A stretch of DNA of 64,000 nt from Platerodrilus igneus (Eukaryota > Arthropoda > Insecta > Coleoptera > Lycidae). The notes beneath the pieces are model-generated. The model was not told the DNA's origin. It saw only the letters and a program-made list of their open reading frames with translations, and made no database searches. This document shows positions 44,705 to 57,015 of the stretch, piece after piece. Position 1 is the first letter of the stretch, and every line of letters begins with the position of its first letter. The position numbers and the translations under genes were made by a program. The stretch lies in contig JARFIW010000170.1 of NCBI GenBank assembly GCA_036346225.1, positions 9,362,501 through 9,426,500 of the forward strand, given 5' to 3'.

Positions 44705-46744
44705 GCGAAGCAACCTGTATAATTCCGATTTCAAGTATAGTAGTGTTCAGCAAGCATGGAATTGCAATAAAGTGGTGGTTCTATTCAAATCATATACTTA
44801 AAATCCACAAAACCATCGTTTTATTACTGTTAAATACAAATTAGAACAGAACATAAAAGTGTAAACAACATATTTATTTCAGTAAACTTTCATAGAGGAC
44901 TCTTCATTTTAAGAAAGTTTTAGAATTATGAAGTAAAAATATGGAATTTATTAATATACATCTCAAATATAGGAGAGCCGTTTTACAAATTTTAGTTAAA
45001 TAAACTAGAATCAATGTTACATATAAAGAAAAACTTCCAGATACAGTTTAATGCAATGTAAAAATCCAGACTCTGAGTATTGAAATTCATGGATAGCAGA
45101 TTGTAGATGTAATATAATCATTTCATACAATATGTTACCATGTATTGATTTTATATTGCAAAGACAGAAGGGAACACAAAAATTAATTTAAGTAGATCAC
45201 CTGATATCACAAGTACTTTTCCTGGGATTCGTTCCATAAACCTAATAGATTGTACAACCAAAATTCCCTGAGAACATAAGAAAGATGGGTCAATTAAATG
45301 ACAATAATTACATCCGACGGAGAATTAGAATTAATTATTCCCAAATCGGTAATAAAAACACATCGAAAATTTAGTCATACGAAAGCCTAATAAGGCGTAT
45401 GGGACTGCGTGTTCGGGAGTTAATACGAGGTTGAGTTAAAAGTAACGCTGGACAAAACCAGCTTCAAGTATGTAACGTATGTAACGTTGCTTTCCAAGGG
45501 ACAAATTTAAAACGGTGTGTGAGCTTTAGTGGAACTTCGCTCGCAGCTTTGGTAAGGAATATTTTTCCGGGTGTGAGATTTTAAAAACTCGTGTGTGCCG
45601 TAATAAAAGAGCTATCTGCGCGGATAGCTCAAATAAGTGGCTTGTGTTAAGGGAGTTGGTTAACTGAAATTGAAACACCGAAAGTTTCTGGAAAACCTGA
45701 AAGTTTTAAGATTGGAATGCAAAACAGTGAGTAATAATACAAGCTTTTATGTTTATACTTTTTTATAATTTATATGTGAATTTTAAATGTAAATTGGTCG
45801 GTATCCATGGAATAGAAAATGAAGCAAACATGAAAGTGATTATTTTGTTGAACGATAAATTACCGATGGAATTGGTGTTGTTTAAAATTTAAGCATGACA
45901 TTATCGTGCAAGGAAGTTTGGAACATTTTAAAATATTAAAAAATATGTGCGTATGAGAATTCCAATGTAACTTTTATTAAAAGAATTTAGTATTAATTAA
46001 AGCATATAAAAAGTACTATTTTGGAATAGGTAATGAAATGATATTGAAAAGTTGGTATTTAACTACTTATATGTTAGTTATTAACGCATTTCCAGAAATT
46101 GGAATTCATAAATGTCATGTAATTTAATATTGGAAACAAGAAAATTTGGAGTGATGCTAACTATGTTGATGGATTGTTTTTAGAAATACCAAGCCAGAGG
46201 AGCTTAAGGAACTGCGTTCTTTTAAGTATGGTGTAGATATTACAATTATTTTAAGTTTGAATTTTATTTGAATTTATTTAAAAATTAGGTAAATAGACAC
46301 ATTTGTAAAAGATATCCAGCTACCCCAGTGATGGAATTGTATTTGGAAAAAGCGTTTCACTTTTCAATTTTACTTCATTTGACCAAAAATTTAATGTGCT
46401 TTTTAAGGTATTTTAGAGAAAGATAACATAATAATTAATAACATTTAAGAAACCGAAGTAGGAGGGCTACGCGGAGTAACCGCATTCCGTGTAGGGATAA
46501 TATCAAAAGGATTGCTGTGACTAGACTGTTTGAAGTACTTAATTATAACAAGTAGGAAAAATCCGTTCAGGGTAAGTGAAGGTGTAACGTAGTTTTTTTT
46601 TCATTTCAACCCTTTTATTTATTATTTTTATTTAGAATGGTTTTATTTTCTTTTTAAATTTTCCATAGGAGTTTACTCCCATACCACTACAGTTACCCAA
46701 CGCACACTTATATTGTTACGGATCCCCGTCCCTTCAGGACAAAC
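44705..46744 (+). repeat. About 2 kb LTR-like unit B
   Basis: Direct repeat of unit A, offset by about 3.4 kb, with the same order of anchors (CCTGTATAATTCCGATTTC at the left, GTAATAAAAGAGCT, CATGAAAGTGATTATTTTGTT, ATCCAGCTACCCCAGTG, ATTGTTACGG at the right). The TATA segment of A is degraded here. Divergence between A and B is visible by eye in every block, so the pair is old or arose from separate insertions. Confidence 0.65.
46572..46668 (+). other. Intron-like segment in unit B
   Basis: A 97-base GT-AG segment with donor CAGGGTAAGTGA and acceptor TTTTCCATAG. It is positionally equivalent to 43180-43251 in unit A, with donor and acceptor conserved while the interior differs in length and sequence. 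Confidence 0.45.
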
Positions 46745-49207
46745 CAAACATTAACTACACGCTCATTTTACCCGTAATAGATGTTGTCCAAAGCACAAGG
46801 TAAGATGAACACATTGCGTGCCAAAGGTTTGTTTATAAAATGATTCATAGGATAAAATGCGTGTACGTCAAACACTTTTCTTTGCTGTTGATGTTGTGGT
46901 AAACGTTTCATTATTCTGATTGAATCAGTAATCGACACTTTTGTGATTAAAAAAATGTAATGCCACAGTTAACTAGTCTATATGCAAGATCAAGTGTTAT
47001 ATTTGCGTGTAACTTATTACGTGTTAAGTGAATTAACCTGAAGTGGGCCTTTTCAATTACTGGATAGCCAGTTGCCATTTTTTACATTCATTAAATTTAC
47101 TGTACTTAGTTTAAAAGTAAAAGTAACTCCCATTATTTCCTGAATCCAGTTCTGCGTATGTTATAAATTATTCGTTACAATGTAGGCTAAGAATGATTTA
47201 AAAAGTATAAATACGTTAAGATATTCTAGAAATTGTTTTCATTCTCGGAAATTTGTTATCTTTCTCGGTGAATGTGCTGTGTACACGCATTATCGAGGTG
47301 TTGAGATTATCTATTCCAATTGGTTGTAGGATATCAGCCAATATGAATGAGTCAATCCTGCGCAGTGAGGAATAAGTGTTGAAACGATGAAAGTGATTTA
47401 CACGAACCAAAGTTACCACTTCGGTACCGGGAATCAACTGAAGCGGTTGTTTTGTCAGTGTGCCGTTCTCGTTTGTGTGTAGAGCTCGTTTATCTCCTTA
47501 ACCTACCGTATCTTTCTCCCTAGCGCACTACACGTATTGGAAGCAAGAATATTCAGCAATGTAAGAGGAAACCGGATGTTGCTGAAAAGGCTGAAATGAG
47601 CTCGTCGCCGGGGATTGAACAGTATACGGAAATTTGCATTAATTGAACCTTATTATTTAATTAAGTAAGAAAGATACGTAGTAAACTAAATAAAATTGAT
47701 GTCACTCAAAACATAAGGAAAACTATTGCCAGTGTAGTGTTTATTATTTTACTTTAAAATTGCACGTCGAACGAATAAGACCCGTTGACAATCATACTCT
47801 AGCCTGAAATCTCGGACAACCCAAATGTTATCATTGATAAAACTGCTTTTCCCGTGTATGCATTTTGTTTCAATATAAACAGTTACGTCTAAAGAATGAT
47901 TATAGTTTCAACGTTCATTTTCTTGCAACTACCTTAATCATGTGATTCATGAACAAGTTGGAGTAATAATCTGACAAAATAAAAAAGATGAGAGATTTTA
48001 TCAGATACTTCCTGGTCCACATTGATCTTCAATTCTTCGGATGCATGTTCCAGGAGATGGCAAACACTGACAACAGGAAAATTTCAACCAATGCGATTGT
48101 TGGGAAATTCGAGTGGAGTATGAACAATAAGACCGCACGGTGAGCATCGCTTGCATAACCGCTCTACTTTTCAAAAGTTGTTGCGTTTGGGCTAACTCTC
48201 GCGTATTAGAATTACTTAATAAATCACAAGAAAGAACCTGGACTAGACTTGAAAGATCTTGTTTCAGGAGAACCTACGCGCCCCAGTTATTGTATATCCA
48301 TTTTTGTATTAAGATCTACGTTGAATTCCGAACATTTCTTCTATGCACTGTATTTATCCCGATCAGGATAGACCGCATCCAAATCTGTTTAATATTATGA
48401 AAAGAAATGCAAAGATCAAAGTTAAATTCAAACGGTTGATTGTGTGCATTTTATTAATCCCGATCGGAAACCACCGCACTGAAGGAAACGATCACCACCA
48501 CGAAAACATGCTATATTGGAAAGGAAAAAACGAATGCCATGCTAAAATTTAAAAGAACTGACGATTGGTCTGTCACAACGGAATAAATACATGTCAGGCA
48601 AAGCTTATGTCAAAAATAAAAAAATTTCCTTTCCAAACCTGAAAATTTGCGTCTCACCCTGGTTCAACTACGATTTTAATAAAATATTCTATAGTAATAG
48701 CATATAGAATATGGTTGCGATGGAAAGTCGGGTGTTCGATTTGCAGACGAATTTTAAAAGTATGAATAAACGTTCTATTTAAAACTGCTTTTGTTTACGG
48801 CAAGGTTCTATATATAGGGACACTGCCATTGATGAGTTTATTTTTAAAAATTATAAATAGTTTTATGCTGGCAAGATTTATGGTTTAATGACAAGGATAT
48901 TACGCACTTTCGAAAGCTTTTCCAAATAACAATTATTTATAGGCGTAATTGTTGTATAGATGATCCCAGCTTAGAAATAATGTAAAATTATATTAAAAAA
49001 ATGTAGTGTTTAATAAATATTTTATTTTAATACAGGGTCTAGCAATGAAAAGCAATAATTTTGTAAAGAATAAATTTTTATTAATTTCTGCTGAATAAAC
49101 ATAAAAATACAAGAATAGCATGCAAAAAAAAAACGATTTTCTAAACACCACTTACAAGAAATGTTGTTACGTGTGAAATATTTTAGTTTCGGGTAAACTA
49201 TGCGTTA
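46745..49207. other. No gene recognised; one local duplication inside
   Basis: AT-rich. Frames at 47216-47437 and 48140-48552 carry no motif. The only structure seen is a roughly 100-base tandem duplication at 48310-48515, listed separately. Confidence 0.5.
48310..48515. repeat. Imperfect tandem duplication, about 103-base unit
   Basis: The block AAGATCTACGTTGAATTC then TATTTATCCCGATCAGGA recurs about 100 bases later as AAGATCAAAGTTAAATTC then TATTAATCCCGATCGGAA. Two diverged units; function unknown. Confidence 0.7.
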
Positions 49208-50520
49208 AAACGATTTGCCATTAAGGAGCGGGGACTCCGTAACAATAAAAGGGTGCGTCGGCTAACTGCAGTGGTGCCGGAGTGGATTCCTACGGATAAA
49301 TGAGAAAAGAATATAAAGAACAATAAAAAAATACAAAAATGGTAACTAACACGATTTCCAATTAAAAATTCTACATTACATTAACACATATCCTAAAAGG
49401 TCTTGTCTCTATCAATATCGAGAAGCGCTAAAGAATCTGTCGCAGTTAGCTTTTGATGTCATTTCCATGTGGAAGACTGTTATTCCGCATAAAACTCACT
49501 TGCTTTGGTCTACATTTGGTCGTCAAGTTTCTCTGTTAAAATAAAATATTCCTTCCGAGTATGACTAGCACTGGAGTGACTGGATATCCTTTACAAATTA
49601 CTGACTTTACACCTATACCACAAACAAGCTAAAATAAAAATTCATCTAAACTTAACCTCTATTAACATAAATACAATTTCATTACACATGCACATATAAA
49701 TATACTTTTCTAAAAATAATCTATCTGCAATCTGGGCAGGTGTTATTGAACTAAACAGTAAAGAAAATCTTTAAGAAAAACGTAACCTAAACCATCAACA
49801 AAACTATTAAAATCTCCATCTTTTCCTGCTTTCCTATTTAGTGATTACATTAACAAATCCCAAATTCTTGATAATCATGTTCTTCAAACAAGAACACAGT
49901 TCACTACTTTTGCACTATCACCGTGTCCTTTCCAAAATACACAACACCTACATATCTCTTAATTTTTACTACTAATAAACTTATCCTTCGATTAACGTCC
50001 TATGTCGAAAAAAATGTCAAAATAAGTATATATTATTACTTACAGTTTTATTCATCTAATTCAGGTAATTTCCAGACCACACCAGTTTCTCATTTTTATA
50101 AAACAACAGCTACAACATAGATCTAAAATTTCCAACTTAATGACGGGATGAAAAAAATCTAGTTTCACTCCTTACAAACGGTCATAACGATGCAGATTCC
50201 GCCCGCAAGCATTTCGAAATTTACCTTGCACCAAAGGTAAAATCGACAATTTTTCGTATGCCGCGTATTTTCTACCGTTTAGTAGTGTTTCATTCCACTT
50301 TCTAACATACCCGAACCTTACTACATCTCCCAAATTCTACACTAACATGCTTTTCAGCGAGTCAATCACTTATATCAAGTCCAAACCCCACTCAAATTAA
50401 CCCCTTTTGGGGATCTAGCATTAAGATCCCCCCTCAGCTCTTTTATTTTCCTACATTTTCCATGTGTTCAGGTAACCGATTTCTATAAGACTGTCCCTAA
50501 TAATACTGTCGTTGCATTCG
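49208..50520 (-). repeat. LTR-like unit C, inverted relative of A and B
   Basis: On the minus strand the right-end block reads CCGTAGGAATCCACTCC, a CACCACTGCAGTTAGCCGAC block and ATTGTTACGGAGTCCCCG, matching the last 70 bases of A and B. Further up, AAGGATATCCAGTCACTCCAG (about 49570-49595) and AAACTGTAAGTAATAATA (about 50030-50050) match B. Overall similarity is weaker than between A and B, and the far end (toward 50520 or beyond) is uncertain. The acceptor-like TAG is kept, but no nearby donor is visible. Confidence 0.55.
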
Positions 50521-52199
50521 ACCAAACTGTTTTTTATTCCAAGTATAAATCATATTTTATTACGGTTAGCATCTATGTTACTGCAATGTATAAAGTGCTT
50601 TTTCATCATTCACACGCTTTCGGTTTATTATAACGAGACGATGACTTCATCTGTGTAATGCCATCTTATGCATTCTATTTATTTAACGTCTAGTTAATAC
50701 TTTGTAATAAAGTGTATGGTTTCCCTTTTATGATAACTAAACAATGTCTACTAAAACTGGTATATTACCTGAAATTTATTAGGCTAAAATTTCAAAGGCT
50801 CATATTTGGGGAATGCACACATTAACAAATTCACGGTTATTTCATAAATCTAAAGCTTACAGAAAAATGGCATTCTTACACTATGTAATTTTATGGTTAT
50901 AATTAGTTTATTTGCATTCTGGTTTCAAAATGATTTACAAACCATTTTCTAAGTTTCTCTATGTGTTTGCAGAAATAACACGATTATATTTGTGGTTTCC
51001 AATTTAATTCGAATAAAAGTACGGATTTAATTGCAAGTCATTTGTTTTCAAATACTATTTTACGTGTACAAGATGCTTCCATAACAAATTAGTCCATCCA
51101 AGATCCATTTCCTATCGAATTTATACTTAGGGTAACGCATCGCGTTATAAAATCCTCAACTGAAATTTATAAATTCTTAGAATCAGACCCGAATGTTTTG
51201 CATGACCTCCTGTACATATTGCAACAATTAGTTGATTTTGAGAGGAAGAGGTCCGACTACTTATGAGAACATATCATGTGGTATCCTCAATTGTTGAGAC
51301 AATCTTCTTATTGAAGTTTTGGCCACGGCCGAAATATTGATTAATCTGTATGACCGACTAACGACCTTCACTTAGGTCAGCAACACTGTCAAAACCTTCA
51401 AACTTTTATTAAATCAACAAAGTTGAACGTGAACCTTCTTTATATCCTGTTTTACTGTCTTTTTCTCGTCCTTCCCATCTTAAAAATTCGTATGTAAGTT
51501 TTTATAGCTTTTAGATTTGTTATTGTCAGAGCTAATTTATCTCATAAGTGAGTGGTCACGTTGAAGAAAGAGGAAATAGATTTCAGAACTATTTGTAAAC
51601 AAACTTGGAAAACCATTATTAATAGATTTCATGTTTTTTGATAAATCCTTAGTGGAGTACAAAATGTTGCACAACCTTTTGAAGAGCAGATTGTTCTAAC
51701 GACAGCAAAATATTTTTGTAACAACGGTAAGAAGAAATCCGACACCTTCTTAATGGGTAATTTATTATTTAAATTCTTTGAACCAACGAACAACAATGTG
51801 ACTAATTTATAAAAACTTAATCTAGGTCTACGTTGCTTTCACAAATACTTAAACATTTATAAAAAGAAATCATGAACGTAGTCACCATATTTGTAGGAAG
51901 GTTCTCCTATTTATGTGATTTTTACGAAAGGGTTAGGATGTTGATAAAATAAACGGCTTAAGAAGGAAACGTATTGGTAATAATGTCAATACAAACAAAT
52001 CTAAATCGGTATTTCAATCGCTAAGGGGTCATGCCATCATTAGTAACAACAATTTCCAATACAAAAGTTAATCAGAAAACTTTCAATAGATTTAAACAAA
52101 TATTTTATTGAAATAAGAAGGCGTTCCTCATACCTTACGTTAACCCCTTTGTCTTATCATGAGCTCATAGTAAAACTCGTTAAATGTGAGTGCAAATTT
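50521..52199. other. No gene recognised
   Basis: AT-rich, possibly including the diverged start of unit C and the end of unit E. No open frame of interest. Confidence 0.4.
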
Positions 52200-54028
52200 A
52201 CCGCACTACAAAAATAAAGTAAGCCCTCTATACTTCTTTACAACATAGCCTGGTTATCTGTAAATATAAATTAATTATCCTTGACTACCTAAATAAATTT
52301 CATTTGCATCTAAAGTTCCATAAATTTTCAGCTCATTAACTATATCAAATAAACAGCACAAAAATCAAGAAAACCGTAGAAAATATTCACCACACAATGT
52401 TTTTATACAATGGCATACTTGGTAACTGTCTTCAAACCGTTATCCACCAACCAGCCCTTGAAGATGATGCCCTCCAGTGTGGCACTATTCCACGAAACAG
52501 CTCATCGGTTGAATCATCATTATTCTATGCCTGTCGCTACCCCAAAATGTCTTCATTTATAATAAAACCATGCGCATCCAATTTCCAAAATTTACTCTTC
52601 GTATTCCCAAATAAATTAACCAAACATCGCCGCCTTCACCATCAAATACTTCCAAATTTTACTAACTTTCGTGCATTCCAGAGACACAATAATTAAGCGT
52701 TTGTACTTACATACAAAATTTACTCTTCATATAAAAATGCTTGATTCGCCTTTTAATTGACTATATTTATCATCATACTAACTTATGAGCAATTTTACAT
52801 AAATTCACTAACTTTCACTAAAAGTAACTTGACGAAACGCGAAGGACTGAAGAAACATTAAGAGATCGACACCCCCTTCGAAATTGGTTTATATAGCCAT
52901 TGCTGCACCTCCCCTGTTTTCCAGTTCGCACATAAAATTGTTAACTTACAACAATATACTCTGTAAAAGCCCCAACCGTTTCTCACTGCTCGCTTAACCG
53001 ACTCAATATTCTTGTGAAAAGCTCTAACGACTCTTCGTTTCCTTTGAATTACAATAACAAACACGTTAAAATACTTGGTAAAACGCACACAACGGCCAAC
53101 CGTCCTTCTGATTTCGCGAAACCAACCTCAACTGTCAATCGATTCCGAATACATTCATGCCTTCAAACTCAAATAAACATCTTTTCATCTCTCTTATTCA
53201 TATAGCACTTTTTCACATATATGCTTCCACCAGCTGAAAGGTTGCCCTACTTAATACAAACTTGTCGCACGTATACCTGTATCGTCCAATCATCTCGCTT
53301 AATTCCCTTGCTTTCAATCGATGCGCGTCTGTTTATAATATTCCTAGAAATTATTGATGTTGTTTCTCCCTCTAAAATAAATTTGTTCATCGTTTCTCTC
53401 CTATACTACATCTATAATTAAATCTCTGTTTCTCACTCGTATTCATACGTTTCTACTCTGTCTTTGTTCCTCCATGACAGTTGTTTCTAGCTTCACTCCA
53501 ATATTACCTTTATAATTAAATCTCGATATCTTAAACAAACATACTGCTTCTTCGTCCTATTAATGTATTTTCTGTTCTGTCTTCGTTGTATATTGACTAC
53601 GCTAACTCCCAACGGTCTTTTCCTTCTTGTAACATATTAAAGCTTGTTTATCGTATGTGTTATCTTGAAATATCTCCCCCTTTTACTATGCTTTGAAACG
53701 TTTTCTGGTTTTGCCATTGAAAATAATAATCCTATTTTAACGAATATGTAAAGCTTTTATATTCTCGTATGCTATATTCAATAAAAATAAAAAATGGTAT
53801 TTTTACCTCGTTGTTTTTAATAAATATTATGCTACGTGATTCCTAAATAAATATAACTAAAATTAAATTAACCCTACATTATTATACGTTAACTAAGCTC
53901 TAAATTAATTATTTAAAATACCCTAATTATCTAAACTGCCTAATAGATTTTCTTGTAAGTTCTTACTCTAACCCCAAGCTTGATTTTACACCCTTATGTA
54001 TTAACAATTATCCACGAATTACACGATG
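52200..54028 (-). mobile_element. Long LTR-like unit E, inverted partner of D
   Basis: On the minus strand, from about 54000, it follows unit D block by block: AGCTTGGGGTTAGAGT, the block with TATTTTAAATAATTAA, AAACGTTTCAA, GGACGATACAGGTAT, AGAAGGACGGTTGGC, the TATATAAA box, the AAGTTAGTAAAATTTGGAA region, and the end near AGGGCTGGTTGGTGGATA and CAGTTACCAAGTATG. No primer binding site was found past its 3' end, so it looks like a solo LTR or a truncated end. Frames inside it (52397-52696, 53014-53421) are not genes. Confidence 0.7.
52888..52895 (-). promoter_or_regulatory. TATA box of LTR-like unit E
   Basis: Minus-strand TATATAAA with downstream TTCAGTC (initiator-like) about 47 bases on, the same arrangement as in unit D. 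Conserved presence in both diverged copies suggests a real promoter in the ancestor. Confidence 0.5.

Positions 54029-54030
<2 letters not shown>

Positions 54031-54080
<50 letters not shown>
54031..54080. repeat. (TA)n tract
   Basis: About 25 uninterrupted TA units between unit E and the hairpin. Confidence 0.95.
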
Positions 54081-54084
<4 letters not shown>

Positions 54085-54182
54085 CCAGTGAAAACGAAAA
54101 TTTGCATTGGATCCCCAAAGTAATATCATTTCAAATATTACCTTGGTGATCCAATGCAAGTTTTCGTTTTCATTGGTTCATA
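54079..54182. repeat. 104-base hairpin (48-bp arms, 8-base loop)
   Basis: The left arm starts TATGAGCCAGTGAAAACG and the right arm ends CATTGGTTCATA. Arms match at 43 of 48 positions around the loop CATTTCAA. It lies just downstream, in minus-strand sense, of the GIY-YIG fragment and beside the (TA)n tract, so it may be a terminal structure of the same Penelope-like element. Confidence 0.9.
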
Positions 54183-54275
54183 GATCAAAATAAAAGGCAA
54201 TCCAGATGAGCTCCTTATCAGTATTTATTTATGTAGAACCATATTAATTTATTCCGGTGATACCATTTTTGACAG

Positions 54276-54490
54276 TCAAACATTTTCCAGTTTACGAAAA
54301 AGGCTGGTTGGAAACGGATTGCCGACTTGAAGTCTTTTAAATACATCATGTTTGTAATGGACAAGGTGATCTTTAAATCTAGTTTTTATATTTCTCTTAG
54401 TCTGGCCACAATATTTTTGAGAACATCCTAATGCGGAACAACTAATCTCATAAATTCCCGATTTCTGCAATTTGTCACCCTGTTTTCTTA
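54276..54490 (-). pseudogene. Penelope-like GIY-YIG endonuclease fragment
   Basis: A 64-codon minus frame with SGIYEISCSALGCSQKYCGQ followed by TKRNIKTRFKDHLVHYKHD. The GIY and YCG (usually YIG) pair and the arginine of the TRF block are the catalytic hallmarks of the endonuclease that follows RT in Penelope-like retroelements; it nicks target DNA. RT was not found upstream (higher coordinates), so only the C-terminal domain remains. Other GIY-YIG carriers are possible, but the KTRFKDHL wording is typical of Penelope. Confidence 0.8.
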
Positions 54491-54858
54491 GGTTAACTAA
54501 TTTGCTTAATTAAATATGTACATCTGCATTAATTATCTCAAAAACGGAAATGAAGTGGCGTAAAGTGTATATGAATTTTTTTGTTTGAAACCACCACTTA
54601 AACACTTGATAATAAGTTTGTCGGTTCCCTCAAGGAACTTCTTGAATGTAAAACAAAATAAAAGTTAACAGTTTTTCTTATATTTTTAACATGTTCTGCG
54701 CCAAAAAGAAGATAAATTAAAGCACAGTTCACTGTTTAAATATTCAGTTTTTCAGATATTAATGAAAAATTGAGTTTTCAGAATTTAAAATCCGTCAATA
54801 GGAAGAACTTTCCAAAAATGGATTTAGTATATATTTTTTTAAATCTATTTTTACCGTT

Positions 54859-54861
<3 letters not shown>

Positions 54862-54899
<38 letters not shown>

Positions 54900-54965
54900 T
54901 CTCTAGCCTCCCTCCCTCCCTCCTTCCCTACCACCCCCATCCTCCTTCACTTTCCCCCCTCTCTC
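54862..54965 (+). repeat. Polypyrimidine tract with (CT)n
   Basis: About 100 bases almost without purines on the plus strand: (CT)n to about 54890, then CTTT, CCTC and CCCT runs. The open frame across it is a composition artefact. Such homopyrimidine tracts can form triplex DNA. Confidence 0.95.
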
Positions 54966-56519
54966 ACACGATCGTTATGTATTTACAAGATTCCTTTATC
55001 GAAAGAAATTATATAAAAAAGGCGATCTTTAACATAGAAACTTATTTTATGGTTATTAAATGTAAAATAATGTGCAATTTTCATTTATTGAAAGCATTTT
55101 TCGCGATTTACAGCTGTAATTCGGCAATTGTTTCGTATAAACATTTTCGTGCTTAAATGTTGCACACAATTTCTTGTTGAATATCCTATAGGACGTTCGA
55201 TTCTACGATAGAACTTTATACAAGATATCACAATGCGACATCAAAAACACCATGGGGTGTCCAGAGTGTCCAAGAATAATAATAAAACCAAGGCCTCTTT
55301 CAACTCTAGTCACGCAACACCTTACATGCACACATTTATTAGTTAAGTGGGTCTTTTATCTACAACGCCTTTAAATTTCCGCTGTTTCAGGTACAGCACA
55401 TTTCATGACCAATCAGATATTCATATCCTGATTCTTTATCTTCCACTGACCGTATGCTAATTCAGTCCTGTATTTTATTTCCGTTTCCAGCTCATAAAGT
55501 TTTCGTAATGCTTTGCATATATACCATCGTTGTGAGTTATTGATCAAACCAGCAGTTGAAATTTATGTTGTTAGTTACTTTTTGACTCGCTATTTATGGC
55601 ACAAACATCTTGTTACTTCAAGTTTTATGTATATGACAGGCCATTAATAATACTACAAAATAGTGTTTCTGAAAAAGCTGTACAAAAGTAGAATTCTAGC
55701 TGAAAAAACACGAAATCCGTTAGAATTTCAATGAGAAGTTAGGAAAAAATCCATAAGTTTTTCGACACGACTGAATAAAATGGTGTAGGTTTGCAAAAGG
55801 TTCTACTGCCGTTTTGTAATATGCTATTTTTAAAATTGGAAAATATTTTATTTTAAAGCTCTTGAAGCGCACTCAAAATGTTTGCATTGTTTTTGAATTT
55901 TACTAGGATATGGAAAAAGTACAAGCTTAGTTTTAAATAAGCCACAAAAACTGGTGGCTTGGCCATTAGAAAAACAATACGTTTTGAAAAAGATCAAAAA
56001 CGTTTTCAAATTTCTTTCGCTATTCTTTGGACACACACTGATACCGTCCCCTGACACAATTAATTTTTAAAGTTCAATCATGAAATTTCTATACACATAT
56101 TATAAGGTTACACTTACAGTTCAGAAACTCCGGCGATGAGCTCCTCTCGGGTTCTCGGTGATTGAGTTTTCTCAAATTTTTGTAACGTTGTTGCCTCCAA
56201 TTGTCACTGTAGTGCCCCGTAAAAAGATAAGAACAGTGATTGTGGACACTATCGAAACACACACGATAACGGCACTCCCCTAAAATACAGTCGCTTCCGT
56301 AAATACAGGTATTGAAGTTCTCATGCAATTACCCCATAGTCCAAATACTTATTCGTCTCTTCGGAGTGATAATCAAACCGGCTGATATCTTACAACCAAT
56401 TGGAATAGAAAAATTCACCACTTAAATAGCACGTGCTCACATAATTTCCCAAGAGCGATAAAGATCCCCGAGGCAGTATCTTAAAGTATTAATGCATATA
56501 GAAAACATTTTATTTTTAC
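54966..56519. other. No gene recognised
   Basis: AT-rich. Frames at 55848-56057 and 56089-56328 on the minus strand carry no motif. Confidence 0.5.
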
Positions 56520-56525
56520 AATGAA

Positions 56526-56990
56526 ATGGAAACAGTTCTAACAGAGAGATACGGTATGAAAATTAATAAAAATAAAACTAAAGTTATAGTATGCAAAGGA
56601 GGGGGAAATAAACCAAAAACAACAATACAAATAGGTAATGAGTACTTACAAGAGGTTAAAGAAGCCTGGACAGTAGGAAAAGCGGACAAGAAAAAGGGAG
56701 AAGCTTTTGAAATGTGATGTTACAGACGTATGATGAAGATATCATGGACAGACAAAGTTAAGAAATGGTATGGGAAGAAAGAAATATGTAGAAAACAGTA
56801 AAAAATAGGAGAGATAGGATGATAGGTCACATACTAAGACATTAGGAAAAAGGAGAAGTAGAGGTAGAACTAGGTTAGACTATTGAACACAAATAGTAAA
56901 AGATGTAGGGTGTAGGAATTTCAGGGAAATGTGTAGGCTAGCTCAGAATAGAAATCGATGGAGGTACGCATCCAAGCAGCACCAAGATGG
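56526..56990 (+). pseudogene. RTE-like ORF2 C-terminal remnant, internally deleted
   Basis: The first frame (56526-56717) has GMKINKNKTKVIVCKGGGNK, then EVKEAWTVGKADKKKGEAFE. Between EVKE and AWTVG the stretch that normally holds the post-RT core is missing, so the two blocks are fused. Beyond the stop the C-terminal block continues out of frame (KRSRGRTRLDY-like around 56860). It is related to the copies at 30 and 37 kb. Confidence 0.8.
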
Positions 56991-57015
56991 AAAAACTAAT
57001 GACGAAAAAAATAAA

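Noticed and set aside
41345..46744. Units A and B as host paralogous genes
   Set aside because: There is no open frame in either copy, and the conserved signals fit repeat promoters and small introns equally well; a third inverted copy nearby favours a repeat family.
54770..55156. 128-codon frame
   Set aside because: Its Ser/Leu/Phe/Pro-rich middle is the translation of the (CT)n polypyrimidine tract; flanks have no motif.
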